Positions 44,533 through 55,079 of a DNA stretch of 64,000 nucleotides are shown here, in pieces. The position numbers and the translations under genes are program-made. The number at the start of each line of letters is the position of its first letter. Position 1 is the stretch's first letter. A model generated the notes under the pieces. The model saw nothing but the letters and a program-made list of their open reading frames with translations. It was not told the origin of the DNA and ran no database searches. Source of the DNA: Hirsutella rhossiliensis (lineage: Eukaryota > Ascomycota > Sordariomycetes > Hypocreales > Ophiocordycipitaceae); contig NW_025408675.1 of NCBI RefSeq assembly GCF_020360975.1, positions 2,356,001 to 2,420,000 of the forward strand, in the 5' to 3' direction.

Positions 44533-46991
44533 ATGGGGCTTACTGAATTCCCTGACGATTGCCTTCCTCCTGAGGCCAGTTCGACTCGCGAGAGTCTCTT
44601 CTTGCCTCAATTAATGCGTGGGCGGCTCCAAGAGGCTATGCCTTCACCACAGGCAAGTCCACGAGAGACCCGCGGTCCGGAAGACGCACAGTCATATTTG
44701 CCTGCGATCGTGGAGGTAGACTTGGGGCTCATACAAGCAAGGACCAGAAGCCAGCTGATCGGCAACGGTCTACAAGCTCCCGTATCACTGGATGCCAGTT
44801 TTCCATCAATGCGAAAGAGAGCCTTGATAAGTCGTACTGGTATGTCAGGCATCGCCCAGGCGAGGAGAAGTCGGTCCACAACCATGAGCCCAGTCTGCAT
44901 ATTACAGCACATCCAGCTCATCGTGCCCTCTCCTCAACTGACCAGTCAGCTATTGGGAACCTCTCAAGCGCTGGCATAGCACCAAAGGATATCCGGACAT
45001 ATATGCGCCAGAGCTCTCAGACTGCCCAAGGAGCGACACAGCAAGACATATATAACTGTATCGCACAGCGCAGACGAGAGCTCCTTGCTGGCCAGAGCAC
45101 AATGCATGCCCTTGCCAATGAGCTTGACAACGAGGGGTTCCAGAGCCGCATACAGCTTGATCATGATGGCCGAGTCACAGCAGTCTTATTCGCACACCCA
45201 GCGTCTCTAGGATACCTCAACGCATACCCAGAATTACTACTGCTAGACTGCACATACAAGACGAACAAATATAAGATGCCACTGCTCGATATGATCGGCG
45301 TTGATGCCTGTCAGCGGTCATTCTGTATTGCCTTTGCCTTCCTCAGTGGTGAAGACGAAAATGACTATATCTGGGCACTGGACCAACTCCAATCGATATA
45401 CGAGTTATATGACATTCGCCAGCCATCGGTTATCCTGACAGATCGCTGCCTCGCCTGCATAAACGCAATTTCCGGTGCTTTCCTGCGTCCAAGTCTCTGC
45501 TTTGCATCTGGCATGCGAATAAGGCGGTGCTTAGCTATTGCAAACCAGCTTTCGACCGTGACGATGAGGACTCTAATAGTGATGAGAGGTGGGCTGAGTT
45601 CTTTGGGTATTGGCACTCAATCGTGGGCTCGAAAGATGAGGAGACATTTGATCAACAAGTTGAAGAGCTCGAGAAGCGCTTTGTGCCACGATACGTCAAG
45701 GAGGTTAGCTACATACGGGAAACCTGGTTGGACCCGTATAAGGAAAAGCTCGTCAAGGCCTGGGTCGATCAATATGCTCACTTCGGCAATGTGGCTACTT
45801 CCCGGGTGGAAGGCATCCACGCATTATTGAAGAGTCACCTTAAGAAGTCAACATTAGACCTCTTCGAGGCAACGAGGGCAATCAAGCAAGCTCTCCTCAA
45901 CCAACTGGCCGAGCTACAAGCCAACCAAGCCAGGCAGCATATACGGATGCCAATTGAGCTCTCTGGAACCGTATATAGCACGGTACGTGGCTGGGTATCA
46001 CACGAAGCCTTGCGACAGGTTGCAAAGCAACACAAGCGCCTCAACGAGAAAAACACCCCATCTTGCACAGGCAGCTTCACCAAGTCTCGCGGTCTCCCTT
46101 GTGCGCACGCATTACAGTCTCTCATAGTGGAAGATCTGCCCCCCGGCTACAACATTTTCATACACATTGGCGCCTTCGACGGGATAACAAAGAGATTGGT
46201 CAGGTCCTCATAGAGCCTCGTCGGCGACTAGACCAACTTGTCGCCGCATCAAGGATATCACAGTCATCCACACAGCGCGAGCCAAGTGCATTTGAAGCCA
46301 TAGAGTCAGATCTACGGCCAAAGGCGCCGCCTACATGCAGCAAATGCCACCAGCAAGGGCACATCATGACATCTCGCAATTGTCCTTTACGCTATAGCGA
46401 CATACTGCAGCGGGCAGAGGCACGGGCGGCACAGACTGCAGAGACTGCAGCAATTGCAGGGACTGCACAGACTGCACAGACTGTACAGACGGTAGCAGTT
46501 CCAGAGACTGCGCAGACTGCAGCAGTCATGGAGAAAATGACAGTTGCAGTCACTACGGTCTCTACAGTCTCTACAGCAATTGCAGAGACTACAGAGACTA
46601 CAGAGAATCTATTATATGATGACCCACGAGCCATCTATCAGAGGTATGTCAGGAAAGAGACTCTTGGTATAGAGCACAGCCTCGCGGCAGTCTCAAGACC
46701 AACCAGGCATACCGAAAGGCAATGGGCTTGCCATTGCGCTACAGCAAGACTGAATATGACTGGTGCCTCGACTGGAAGCAAATGTCAAGGAGCTGCGGCT
46801 CGAGGCAATGGACCAAGGTAGAGATGATGGCATACCTTGATTGGGATAAGGCAGAAGAAGAGCGATTAGATGCCCGGGTGGCCGAGGAAATTCAGGTGCA
46901 GCCTTTCTCACGAGAAAGAGGTACTGCAGGTATATGGGCTGACTGCGAGAGAGACTCAGAGGAACAGCAGGCATTTTATTCACATATATAA
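44533..46991 (+). pseudogene. MULE transposase, frame-broken
   Basis: Starts MGLTEFPDDC at 44533. One missing G near 44572 shifts the frame. The next frame gives a FAR1/WRKY-like DNA-binding domain (CDRGG, later TGCQFSI and VHNHE, about 44690-44890). The catalytic domain (about 45200-45470) carries LLLDCTYKTNKY and ILTDR with two of the acidic residues. A second shift lies near 45475. Then WHANKAVLSYC and SRVEGIHALLK (third acidic residue) follow. The SWIM finger is C-x-GS...LPCAHAL (about 46065-46115). A third shift sits in a C run near 46145. A zinc knuckle CSKCHQQGHIMTSRNC (46339-46386) comes next, then a Thr/Ala/Glu repeat segment and a C-terminal domain to 46991, reached by a further shift. 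The intact enzyme would cut and paste the element. The breaks are single-base and may be assembly errors. Confidence 0.88.
46425..46612 (+). repeat. GACTGCA-type repeats within the transposase
   Basis: Irregular 6-12 bp repeats (CAGACTGCA, AGAGACTAC and similar) code for a linker of Thr, Ala, Glu, Gln and Val between the zinc knuckle and the C-terminal domain. It looks like expansion of a flexible linker. Confidence 0.75.
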
Positions 46992-47291
46992 GTGGTGATG
47001 ATGCCGGCGATGCGAAAATGTGAGGCAGATCGTGAGATCACCGACATGCACCGGCGTGTAGCACTGTAGCTGGCCAATTTTAAGGCGGTGAACTTCCCGC
47101 GCACCCTCCCTTGCCACGCAACAGCGGCGCCCTTTGCGTCACGTCAATCTACCAAATAGGGAAGGCTATGGGTTCGAACCCTAAGGGATATCCTCCTTTG
47201 CAATTAATTGAAGCTATATGTATGCAGCAAGCATGCTGTATCGGTGAGGCCGACTGCGAGCGCAGTTGGCGGCGGCCCAAATGGCCTGCCA

Positions 47292-47362
47292 GGCTTACAT
47301 AACAGGCGCGGACGTCCGCGCCGACTTTAAAGGCGCGGACCCCCGCGCCTCTATTGGCTCCC
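47292..47362 (-). repeat. MULE right terminal inverted repeat
   Basis: 71 bases, the reverse complement of 44117-44187 except for the hairpin loop near 47333-47350, where the plus-strand order is kept instead of inverted. Confidence 0.95.
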
Positions 47363-47419
47363 CCCGTGTCATGGCCATCCGTTGGTCGGGTCGTAACATC
47401 CGTTGGTCGGGTCGTAACA

Positions 47420-47440
47420 TCAGGTCTCCCCCTCCCTTGG
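47420..47440 (-). other. Polypurine tract of the young Gypsy-1
   Basis: On the minus strand AAGGGAGGGGGAGACCTGA directly precedes the 3' LTR start (TGTTACGACC). This is the expected primer position for plus-strand DNA synthesis. Confidence 0.85.
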
Positions 47441-47542
47441 TCTTGCCCTCAAGACCTGCTTTAGCCGCCGTGTCGCATATCCTGGTCATTTCCTGCGTGA
47501 GTGTGTGCCGTTCCCTTTCTTCTTCCTTCATCATGGTCCGTC

Positions 47543-48139
47543 ATGCCGTCTGACCGTGTTTCCAAGAAAGGGCCAAGGCCTCGTCGTCCATCCGTTGTGG
47601 TGTCCTGCTTTCCACGATCCTTTCGAATCCCGACATTCTTACGATGCCTTCTTGCTCGGCTTGCGAGCGTCGCGGACTCCGGGAATGCCAGGTGTCGTCT
47701 TCGGATTCTGATCGCTGTGTCGAATGCGTGCGCCTTCACCTTCCCCGCTGCGACGTCCAAGGGGTATCGCCGGCACAGCTTCGAAATATTGCAAATCAAC
47801 ACATCAAGCTCGAACGCGAGCTTGAGGAGGCCGAGGAAAGGTTCTGCGCCTTCGAAAACAAAAGAAATTATGGTTTGAAAAGATGATGCGGGCGGTCTCC
47901 GTGGGATCGATAACGTTGAGGAGCTGGAACGTGTCGAGAAAGAAGAGGCGGAGAAGGAGCGGCAACGAGTGGAGGAGGCGCGGCCGCCTTCCCCTCACGA
48001 CGATCGGTTACCCTCGGACTTCGTCGAGGATTGGGATTCCTTGTACTCCCAGGTGTCGTTGTCTCCTTCTGTCTTAGCCCAATTTGGGTTGCTCGGGGAT
48101 TCGTCGGCGCCGGAAAATCCCATTTCGTCAGGAGGTTGA
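47543..48139 (+). CDS. Antisense accessory ORF: Cys-cluster plus coiled coil
   Basis: This plus-strand gene lies inside the young Gypsy, opposite to gag-pol and between pol and the 3' LTR. It starts MPSDRVSKKG at 47543. After a one-base shift near 47600 it continues in the frame that holds CSACERRGLREC and CVECVRLHLPRC (47650-47750). The spacing C-x2-C-x7-C-x9-C-x2-C-x7-C is close to a Zn2Cys6 zinc cluster. A charged heptad-like coiled coil follows (HIKLERELEEAEERF), then KQKKLWFEKM and an acidic EELERVEKEEAEKE stretch, with two further shifts near 47870 and 47905. An acidic, Ser/Pro tail ends at TGA 48137-48139. The pol stop is at 48128, so the two genes overlap tail-to-tail by 12 bases. About 198 residues if continuous. 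A DNA-binding or regulatory role is only an inference from the cysteine cluster. Confidence 0.7.
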
Positions 48140-51100
48140 TCTTTGTTGATTGAATTGTCGGAGAAGCGAACCACAATGGGTCAGGTGCTTGGTGGGTTCC
48201 CATGTGTTTTCCTCAGGTCCGTATCCTTTCCATTTTACAAGGTATTCCTGTTGCTGACCTTGTTTTCTTGTGTCCAGTATTTGTTCTGCTTCGTATTCTT
48301 GATCGTCGTCGACTTCGATTTTTCCTGTGGTTTGGCGTTTCGTGGTGCTGGTTCCAATAATGAGATATGAAATATCGGGTGTATCCGCATTGTTGTTGGT
48401 AGCGAAAGTTCGTAGTTGACTTTTGAAATGGTTTTCTTGACTTTGAACGGTCCAAGTTTCTTGAAATCCAATTTGTTGCTTGGTCGTTTTGTTTTGATGT
48501 TTCGTCGTACGAGGTAGACCATGTCTCCCTCTTGAAAGATTGGTCCCTGCAATCTTTTCCGATTGTAGTGAGTGGACATTCGTTCTCTGACGAATTGAAG
48601 TTCTTGTTGCATTTCTTTATGCAATTTTCGTAGCTGATCTGCTTGCAGTATCGCTCGTTCCGCTTGTGGTCCTTGTCGAGTGACCTTGAATGCTTCTGGG
48701 TTGTATCCGTAATTGGCGTATGCTGGTGAGAGCTTGGTTGTCTCTGTGACTGAGCTGTTGTAAGCTAGTTGTGCCGTCGGTAGCCATTTAACCCAATCGT
48801 TTTGTTCGTAGCTGATGTAGCATCGTAAATATTGTTCAAGCGTTTGGTTGAGTCGTTCTGTTTGTCCATCTGTTTGTGGGTGATAAGCTGTGCTGAGCTT
48901 ATGTTTCGTTCCTAATTGTGCCATGAGAGCTTGCCAAAACTTGGCCACAAATGTGCTTCCTCTGTCAGAGACAATCTCGTTCGGTAGTCCGTGATTGCTG
49001 ACAATAGTTCGTAGGAACACATATGCTAGCTCTTCTGCGTTGCTTGCTTCTTTGTACGGTAAGAAGTATCCGTACTTCGTCAATCTGTCGGTAATGACGA
49101 ATATGCTGTCGTACTTGACGTTGGTCATGGGTTCTTTTGACGGTGGTAGCTTTGTGATATGGTCGAAAGCTATCGAGTCCCATGGTTTCTTTGGTACTGG
49201 TAACGGTTGCAATTCTCCGTATGGCTTGTGTCGTTCAGCTTTGCTTCGTGCGCAAAGTTCGCATTTTCTGATAGTTTCGCTGATTCGTTTCTTCATCCGT
49301 GGAAAGTCGTAGATTCGTCGAATTCTTTCCATCGTCCTCCGGATTCCTTGGTGTCCGTGTGTCGGGTGTTCGTGAATTTCGCGTATAACTTCGTCCTGAA
49401 GTTCTTCTGGTACAAAGATCTTTCCTTGATGCTTTGCCAGGCCATCTTCCCAAACAACTGGAAGTGGTTCCCAATCAACCTTATCGTAGGCTTGTTGGAT
49501 CTTCTTCGTAAGGCCTTCGTCTGGATTGACCTTGAAGATTGCGTTAAGCTGTCGTTGTTGCATATTCCTTCATTGTTGAGCTCAAGGAGTTGTCCTTTCA
49601 CAATAGGTGCTCCTGTGTCGTAGTCGGATCGTCGGCTGAGGGCATCAGCTCGACCGTTTTCTGTTCCTTTTCTGTGGATTATTTCGTAGTCGAATTCTGA
49701 TAGACATTCGGCCCATCGGATCTGTCGTCCGTTCAATTGTTGCGTCGTCGCGAAATGTGAGATGTTTTGTGATCTGTGTAGACCTTGATTTTGTGTTTGC
49801 TTCCGAGAAGGTAGTGTCGAAATTCCTTAAAAGCTTGAATGATTGCGAGGAATTCTTTGTCGTAGATGGGGTAATTGAGTTCTGCGCCATGTAGCTTTTT
49901 CGAGTAGAATGCAATTGGTCGTAGTCTTCCTTCATCGTCCTTCTGTCCGATTTGTGCTCCTAGAGCAAAGTCTGATGCATCGGTTTCGAGTTCGATTTGT
50001 CGTTCTGGATCGAAGGTGGTTAAGACCGGTTCTTGCGTAATCGTCGTTTTGATGCATTCGAAAGCTTCGTTGGCTTTGTCGTCCCATGTAAACTCTTTTT
50101 CCTTCTTCGTTAAGTCGTGTAGTGGTGTTGCAATCTTTCCGAAATCTTTGATGAATCGTCGGTAGTAATTCGCAAATCCTAGGAAACTTTGTACGTCCTT
50201 GACGTTCTTTGGCGTTGGCCATTCTTTGACTGAGTTGATCTTGTCTTGTTGCATTCGTATCTCTCCTGGTGAGATCGTGTGTCCGAGGAAATCTACTTCC
50301 TGTGTGTGGAACTTGCTTTTTTCTGGTTCAACCAGTAACTTCGCATTCTGAAGTGCGCGGAGTACCTTGTGGACGTGTTCCTTGTGTTCTTCTAGGGTGT
50401 CCGAGAAGATTAGGATATCATCCAGGTATACTACCACAAAGATGTCCAAGTGTTCGCGTAGGACATTGTTGATCATCCGTTGAAGGTAGCTGGTGCATTT
50501 GTGAGTCCAAATGGCATTACCAGATATTCGAATAGTCCGAATTTCGTTCTGAAAGCTGTCATCCATTCGTGTCCCTTCTTCATGCGTATTAAGTTGTAGG
50601 CGCCTTTGAGATCGAGGGCTGTAAACCATTTTTTGCCGTGCAGTCGATCTCGTAGTTCCGATATAAGCGGTAATGGTGTTCGGTCCTTCATTGTAATATC
50701 GTTTAGGCGTCTGTAGTCGACAACTAGTCGTAGCTTGCCGTTTTTCTTTGGAACAAACATGACTGGGTAGCCTGCTTCGGATGTTGATGTTCGTATGTAT
50801 CCCTTTCGTAGATTCTCGTCGAGGTAGTCGCGTAGCGTTTGCAGTTGCTTTTCGTTTAGGTTGTAAATCTTATGGAACGTCGGCGTTCTTCCATCTTTGA
50901 GACAAATTTCGTGGTCCCATTGACTGTGTTCGGGTAACCCTGTCTCGAGTTCTTCCTTGAAGAGTTTGTCGTATTTCCGGTATTCCTGTGGGATGTTCTT
51001 CATTCTGTCTTGTGGGCTTTGTTCTTTCTTTTGAGAGCTGGTTTCTTTACTCGAGCTCTTTGTTGATTTGTTCGAGGTCTTTCCTTAGAGTGGCAATAAC

Positions 51101-54100
51101 TCTTCGGATCTTCTTGTTGTGTCCTTTGTTCTGTTTATGTCGGATGCCAGGTTGTACAGCCGTGTTGGTCAGTACGTGGGTCTTGTCAGTCGATTTTGTT
51201 GTGTCCGCCGGTTCGGTTGCTGTTTTCGTTTGTATCGCTGAAGCCCGTAATGATTTGCTTGAACGGTCATCCCTTTCGTCCTGTTCAGTGGCTAAATCAT
51301 CGCAAAATTTTGCTTTCTCCCAAATCTGCTGGTCTTGGAAACTTGCGTCTTCGTTCCAACGCAGCTGGCCAGTTTTCCAGTTGATCAGTGGGTTGCTCTC
51401 CTGTAACCATGGAAGCCCTAACACAAGGTCGTGTTCTCCAATGTCCATGATGTCGAAGTCGACTCGTTCGTCGTGGCCCTGGATATTGATGTCGAGGTGA
51501 TCAATCTCCATATCAATGATTCCGTTGTTATAGTTGAAGGCCTCTCCTTCGATATTCGTGAGTTCATATGGATCTTTCTTGTGTCTCCATGGGAGTCGGT
51601 AACGATTGATGACTCTAGGTGAAACGTAATTGCCCATCGCGCCGCAATCCAATAGTGCGTGTACGTGATGTCCCGCGATTTGGATGTCCAATACCATTTG
51701 GTTGCCATGGCTTGCCGTTGCCATGCATAGGGTCCTTGGATCTTGTCGTGTCGTGCCAGTCTGTAGCCCTTTACAGATGGCGTACCTCGTTTTTGCCTGG
51801 TCCTTATTCGTTTCATTTGGGTATTCTTCTTCGATTTGTTGTTGATATCGTTTCTTTATGTTTTCGTCGCGTGGTGTCGTGTCGGGGCTCAAGAGACTGA
51901 TTTCTTGTAGCCAATCGAAGATTTCTTGTTTCTCAACGCTGTGTTGTTTGCATTGTGCTGCTTCGCAGTTGATTGCGTACCGTGCTTCGCAATTCTGTTC
52001 GTTTTCGTACCAGGAATCGAGTTTTCGTTCTGCGTCTTTCTGTTTTGCGCGTAGTTCTTCTGCGTTAATTTTTCCTTGGTCGAATGTAGCTTGTAGCCTT
52101 CGTAGGTGTCGCCAGTAGTCCTTTGGTGCACCGTTGTGTCGTTTGTGCCATGCTCGTGCCTTTTCGTGTTCGTGAACTTTGCAGTTCGGGTGTGCACATT
52201 CGTTGTAATCTTCTTCGTCGCATCTGATTCGTTGCGCGAGTCTTGTGAAGATAGATGGTTCGGATGCCTTAGAGCGAGTGGCGTTGTGCCATTCCCCAAT
52301 TTTGGCGTGTTTGTGGATTTTGCATGTTTCCGAAAGACATCTCGTTAAAGAACCGTAATCATCGCGGCATTCAAGTGGCGTGCCGTAATCGGGTTCCAAT
52401 AACATGACTTGGTCGTTCGGGTAACGTTGATCGATTTTCCAGTAGTCCAGTTCCGTGCTTAGGTAGGGTTTCGAAAGTATTTGTCCGTCGAATCTGACTG
52501 GGAAAGCGTTGTGTCGTGCCTTCTTCTGGAAGTGTATCATGCAGTCCAAATAGACGCATGAGATCCATGAAATATGTTTGTGCTCTTCGTGACTGAGCAC
52601 TGTTCTTGGGTCATCTGAAAATTCTCCTCGTGGTTGCCATTCTCGTTGTAGAGCTGTAAAGGTGTCGACCGCGGCGATAGCCACAGCGTAGTCTCCTCCG
52701 CGTGGTGCCGGTTGGTATCGAATCATCGCAGCTTGTTGGTTTTCCGTGAGAATTTGAGGTATTTGCTGGGTTCCAATTTTGAGCATCTCTTCGAATTCTT
52801 CGAAGTATGGGGCGTGTTCTCCAATCGTGGCGTTTTCCTTAGTAGTGAGGGTGGTGGTGCGAGTTCGTTTTCGTCTTCTGTTTCTTCGGGTGTCTCTTGT
52901 TCTTCAGAGCTTGTGTCGTCGACACTCCGTTGATCTTCTTCGGGTTGTTGTCCGAGTTTTGTGAGCATAAGGGCTGCGTCCGTGTCCTCTTTGTTATGTT
53001 GTTTGTAGACTGCCCGTCTTTGCTGTCGGTCTTTAATTCGCATGTCTTCCTGGAATCGTTTGCCGTTCTTCCTGATCCAGTCTTGTGAGACTCCTTCAGG
53101 ATAGGGATATTCTGTCTCTGCGAATTTGACTTGTTTCGGTGTCGTGGAATCCCTTCGTTGCATCATTGCAAGGGTTCTCTTTGGTGGTTTTGGAAACCAT
53201 CCGGTACCTTGTTTGTCGCTTAGGTGTACCGTACATTTGTCGTCGTAGCATGCAGTCCAGTTAAGGAGTTCATGCTTTGGTTCCTGTTTGTTAGTAGCGT
53301 TTAGGTGTTTCTTACCTTCTGGGGCTGGGGCCCAGTGGGTTTTCTTCTCCTTGCGAGGTTGTCTGCATTCTTTGGAGTAATGTCCAAGTTTCCGCAGTTG
53401 AAACACTTTCCTTTGCTTTTTTGGGTTGCGTCCAGGTCCATCCTGCCTGGGTTAGTTGTGTGGGCGTAGGCAATGGGAGTTTCGCGCTTCTTCTTGTAGT
53501 TGGCGCGTCGGTTGAAGTTGTTCCCATAGGAAGGGTTCCAGTTTCCTCTTCCTTGCTTCTTTTCTTGGCGTCGCGCATACTGTCTGTCGTCGATTCGTAC
53601 TGCCATAGCAATGTAGTCCGAGAGGTTGTCAGGTCGATTTTCCTTGTAGAGCTCGTCCTTGACTTCTTCTTTAAGTCCGTCGTAGAATCGTGACATAAGG
53701 GTTCGTCGTCCCAATCAAGCTTTGAGGTGACTTGACGGAACTTCGCAGCATAATCCGATGCTGAGATCCTTTGTCGGAGTTCTCGAAGTTTCTGTTCGGC
53801 CTCTCGTTCCTCGTCGGTTGTTCCGAATACCTTCGTAATGGCTTCTTCGAATCCTTGGAAACTGGCAAAGACTTCGTCTGTCTCGTTGTCTCGTCGCGCT
53901 GGTTGGTTGTCGAGAAAGTCCTCATGATGGGTCCAAACCAGGCGAGTGCCGTTCCAGATAAACAATTTCCTGCGTGGAGTACCTTTTCGACTGGGTCCGA
54001 GAGCTTGGTCGGATAGAATCGGTGGTAGGCTTTGAGTTGGGTGAGAAAGTCTCGAAGCGTGCCATGAGTACCGTCGAATGGTCCTGGCTGTTTTGGTTTG

Positions 54101-54249
54101 ACTGCTTCTCCGATGTCCCTGACTTGTCCGTTGCCTCCTCCGTTCCTGAGCACTTGGACCTCCTGTCGAAGGCTGATGATTTCGCGCATCATGTCCTGCG
54201 GCGACACGGTGTGTCCCGAGTTGGTTGATCCAGTTTGCTGTGCAGGCAT
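48128..54249 (-). pseudogene. Young Gypsy-1 gag-pol, frame-broken chromovirus polyprotein
   Basis: Gag starts at ATG 54249 (MPAQQTG); the frame upstream has no ATG. In order: gag capsid (54100-53500); zinc knuckle CFNC...H...C near 53360-53410; a long linker with extra Cys/His motifs (52700-52000); retropepsin LLDCGAMGNYV near 51640; RT with ALDLKGAYN near 50610 and VVYLDDILIFSD near 50430; RNase H with TDASDFALGAQIG near 49970; integrase zinc part (H-x4-H, C-x2-C) near 49250-49380 and catalytic core (FDHITKLP, IVSDRGSTF, a later Glu) about 49160-48850; GPF/Y-like module near 48460; chromodomain with EYLVKWKGYGPEENTWEP near 48205-48260. At least nine frameshifts break it. In the old relic the same sites are in frame, so each is a small loss in this copy or in its consensus. 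Confidence 0.92.
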
Positions 54250-54301
54250 GTTGACAGTTATGCGATATTGCTCAGAGAGACGCGGTATCGTTCTGAACAA
54301 G

Positions 54302-54311
54302 AGCTTTCAAC
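54302..54311 (-). other. Primer-binding site complementary to the element's own LTR
   Basis: One base inside the 5' LTR, the minus strand reads GTTGAAAGCT. There is no TGG as expected for a tRNA primer. The perfect complement AGCTTTCAAC occurs within the LTR (54508-54517), about 40 bases after the LTR TATA box and so near the expected 5' end of the transcript. This matches the self-priming scheme known for Tf1-type chromoviruses. Confidence 0.65.
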
Positions 54312-54312
54312 G

Positions 54313-54781
54313 TGTGACGACCGGTGATATTCCCAAGGGATAAACCTGTCGAGGGGTTTATGTTGGCAGATACAACAGGGCGTGGTCTGAGCAATGATAA
54401 GTATGTCACGTTGGTGATGAGTCGGAGGTCGTAGACCGTAGACTGTAACCAGGTAATCAAGTGATCGGAATCAGAGATGAGATCGTGATAGGGATCGTAA
54501 TGATTGTGTTGAAAGCTAAAGAGCTATCTAGTCTAAAGGAGTGAAATGGGGCAGCTATATATACCCAACTGCCCGTCTCTGATCGCGAGGTGCTGGAGGT
54601 GATCACAGAGGTGATCACCTTGATCGATGAACGATCCGTCGAGCACCGCTCGCTTGATCGTAAGGCGATCCACCGATCACCTTTCGCATGGTCACGTGAT
54701 CCTTCAGCGGTTAGTCATCCCTGGCCCGTGTCATGGCCATCCGTTGGTCGGGTCGTAACATCCGTTGGTCGGGTCGTAACA
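54313..54781 (-). repeat. Young Gypsy-1 5' LTR
   Basis: 469 bp, TG...CA-ended (on the minus strand TGTTACGACC...CGTCACA). It begins with two tandem 21-bp units containing TTACGACCCGACCAACGGATG. Its sequence appears identical to the split left LTR. Confidence 0.96.
54554..54563 (-). promoter_or_regulatory. LTR TATA box
   Basis: The minus strand reads GTATATATAG. Transcription would start 30 to 45 bases further on, close to the AGCTTTCAAC self-priming sequence. The same box is in the left LTR near 43936-43945. Confidence 0.55.
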
Positions 54782-55030
54782 ATATACCTAATATTTTATA
54801 TCTTATTATTAGAACTAGCGCTACGAAACGCTAAACTATAGGAAAAAATTAAAGTTAATAATAATTAAGAATATAAAGTAGAATAAATACTAGATATAAG
54901 AAAATAAGGTTAGTAATAAGAATACCTTATTAAGTAAAAGGGATATAGACTAAAGGAAAATACCTAGGAACTACTTAAGCACTTAACCTACTATAGTTCT
55001 CTACTTTAATAGTTCTACTAAGCGAACCCT
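54782..55030 (+). pseudogene. Gypsy-1 old pol relic, 3' end with chromodomain
   Basis: This continues the old gag-pol after the young insertion. The frame resumes with an F-x-I-L-x-L-E-x-A-x-R-N-A-K segment equal to the integrase end of the young copy. It then gives a mutated chromodomain (EYLIK, then K-G-Y, about 54880-54980). Joining 43694 to 54787 (one ATATA removed) restores the original codon order. Confidence 0.88.
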
Positions 55031-55079
55031 TACTTAGAAATATAGGGTTACTAAGAATAGTATCTTAGTTTAATACGTT

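Larger units (their letters stand above)
44117..47362 (+). mobile_element. MULE (Mutator-like) DNA transposon
   Basis: A 3246-bp element has 71-bp terminal inverted repeats (44117-44187 and 47292-47362) beginning GGGAGCCAATAGAGG. It encodes a single transposase on the plus strand with a FAR1-type DNA-binding domain, MULE catalytic domain, SWIM finger and zinc knuckle. It shows no RIP. It is the most recent datable event here, since it lies inside an LTR of the young Gypsy. Confidence 0.95.
44107..47372. repeat. 10-bp target-site duplication of the MULE
   Basis: CCCGTGTCAT is present at 44107-44116 and 47363-47372, and only once in the uninterrupted LTR at the corresponding place. Nine to eleven bases is the usual Mutator-type range. 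Confidence 0.93.
43695..47419 (-). repeat. Young Gypsy-1 3' LTR, interrupted by the MULE
   Basis: The LTR is made of 43695-44116 (422 bases) and 47373-47419 (47 bases), 469 in total, equal to the intact LTR at 54313-54781. It ends with two direct copies of TCCGTTGGTCGGGTCGTAACA, as in the other LTR. Confidence 0.95.
43695..54781 (-). mobile_element. Gypsy-1 (young copy): un-mutated chromovirus
   Basis: The LTRs are 54313-54781 (5', right) and 43695-47419 (3', left, split by a MULE). Both are 469 bp once the MULE and one target copy are removed, and they look identical base for base. The target duplication ATATA lies at 43690-43694 and 54782-54786. It inserted in reverse orientation into the integrase/chromodomain junction of the old copy. 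It has normal CA/TG content, hence no RIP since insertion. It contains gag-pol (minus strand), an antisense accessory frame (plus strand), a polypurine tract and a self-priming type primer site. Confidence 0.96.

Noticed and set aside
47168..47190. GGGTTCGAACCC, resembling a tRNA T-arm
   Set aside because: It is a plain 12-bp palindrome inside the MULE. The stem does not extend to five pairs and no D or anticodon arm is present.
48143..54343. Plus-strand frames over the young gag-pol
   Set aside because: They are mirror frames of the minus-strand polyprotein, rich in Ser, Phe, Val and Cys, with no domains. Only 47543-48139 shows independent features.
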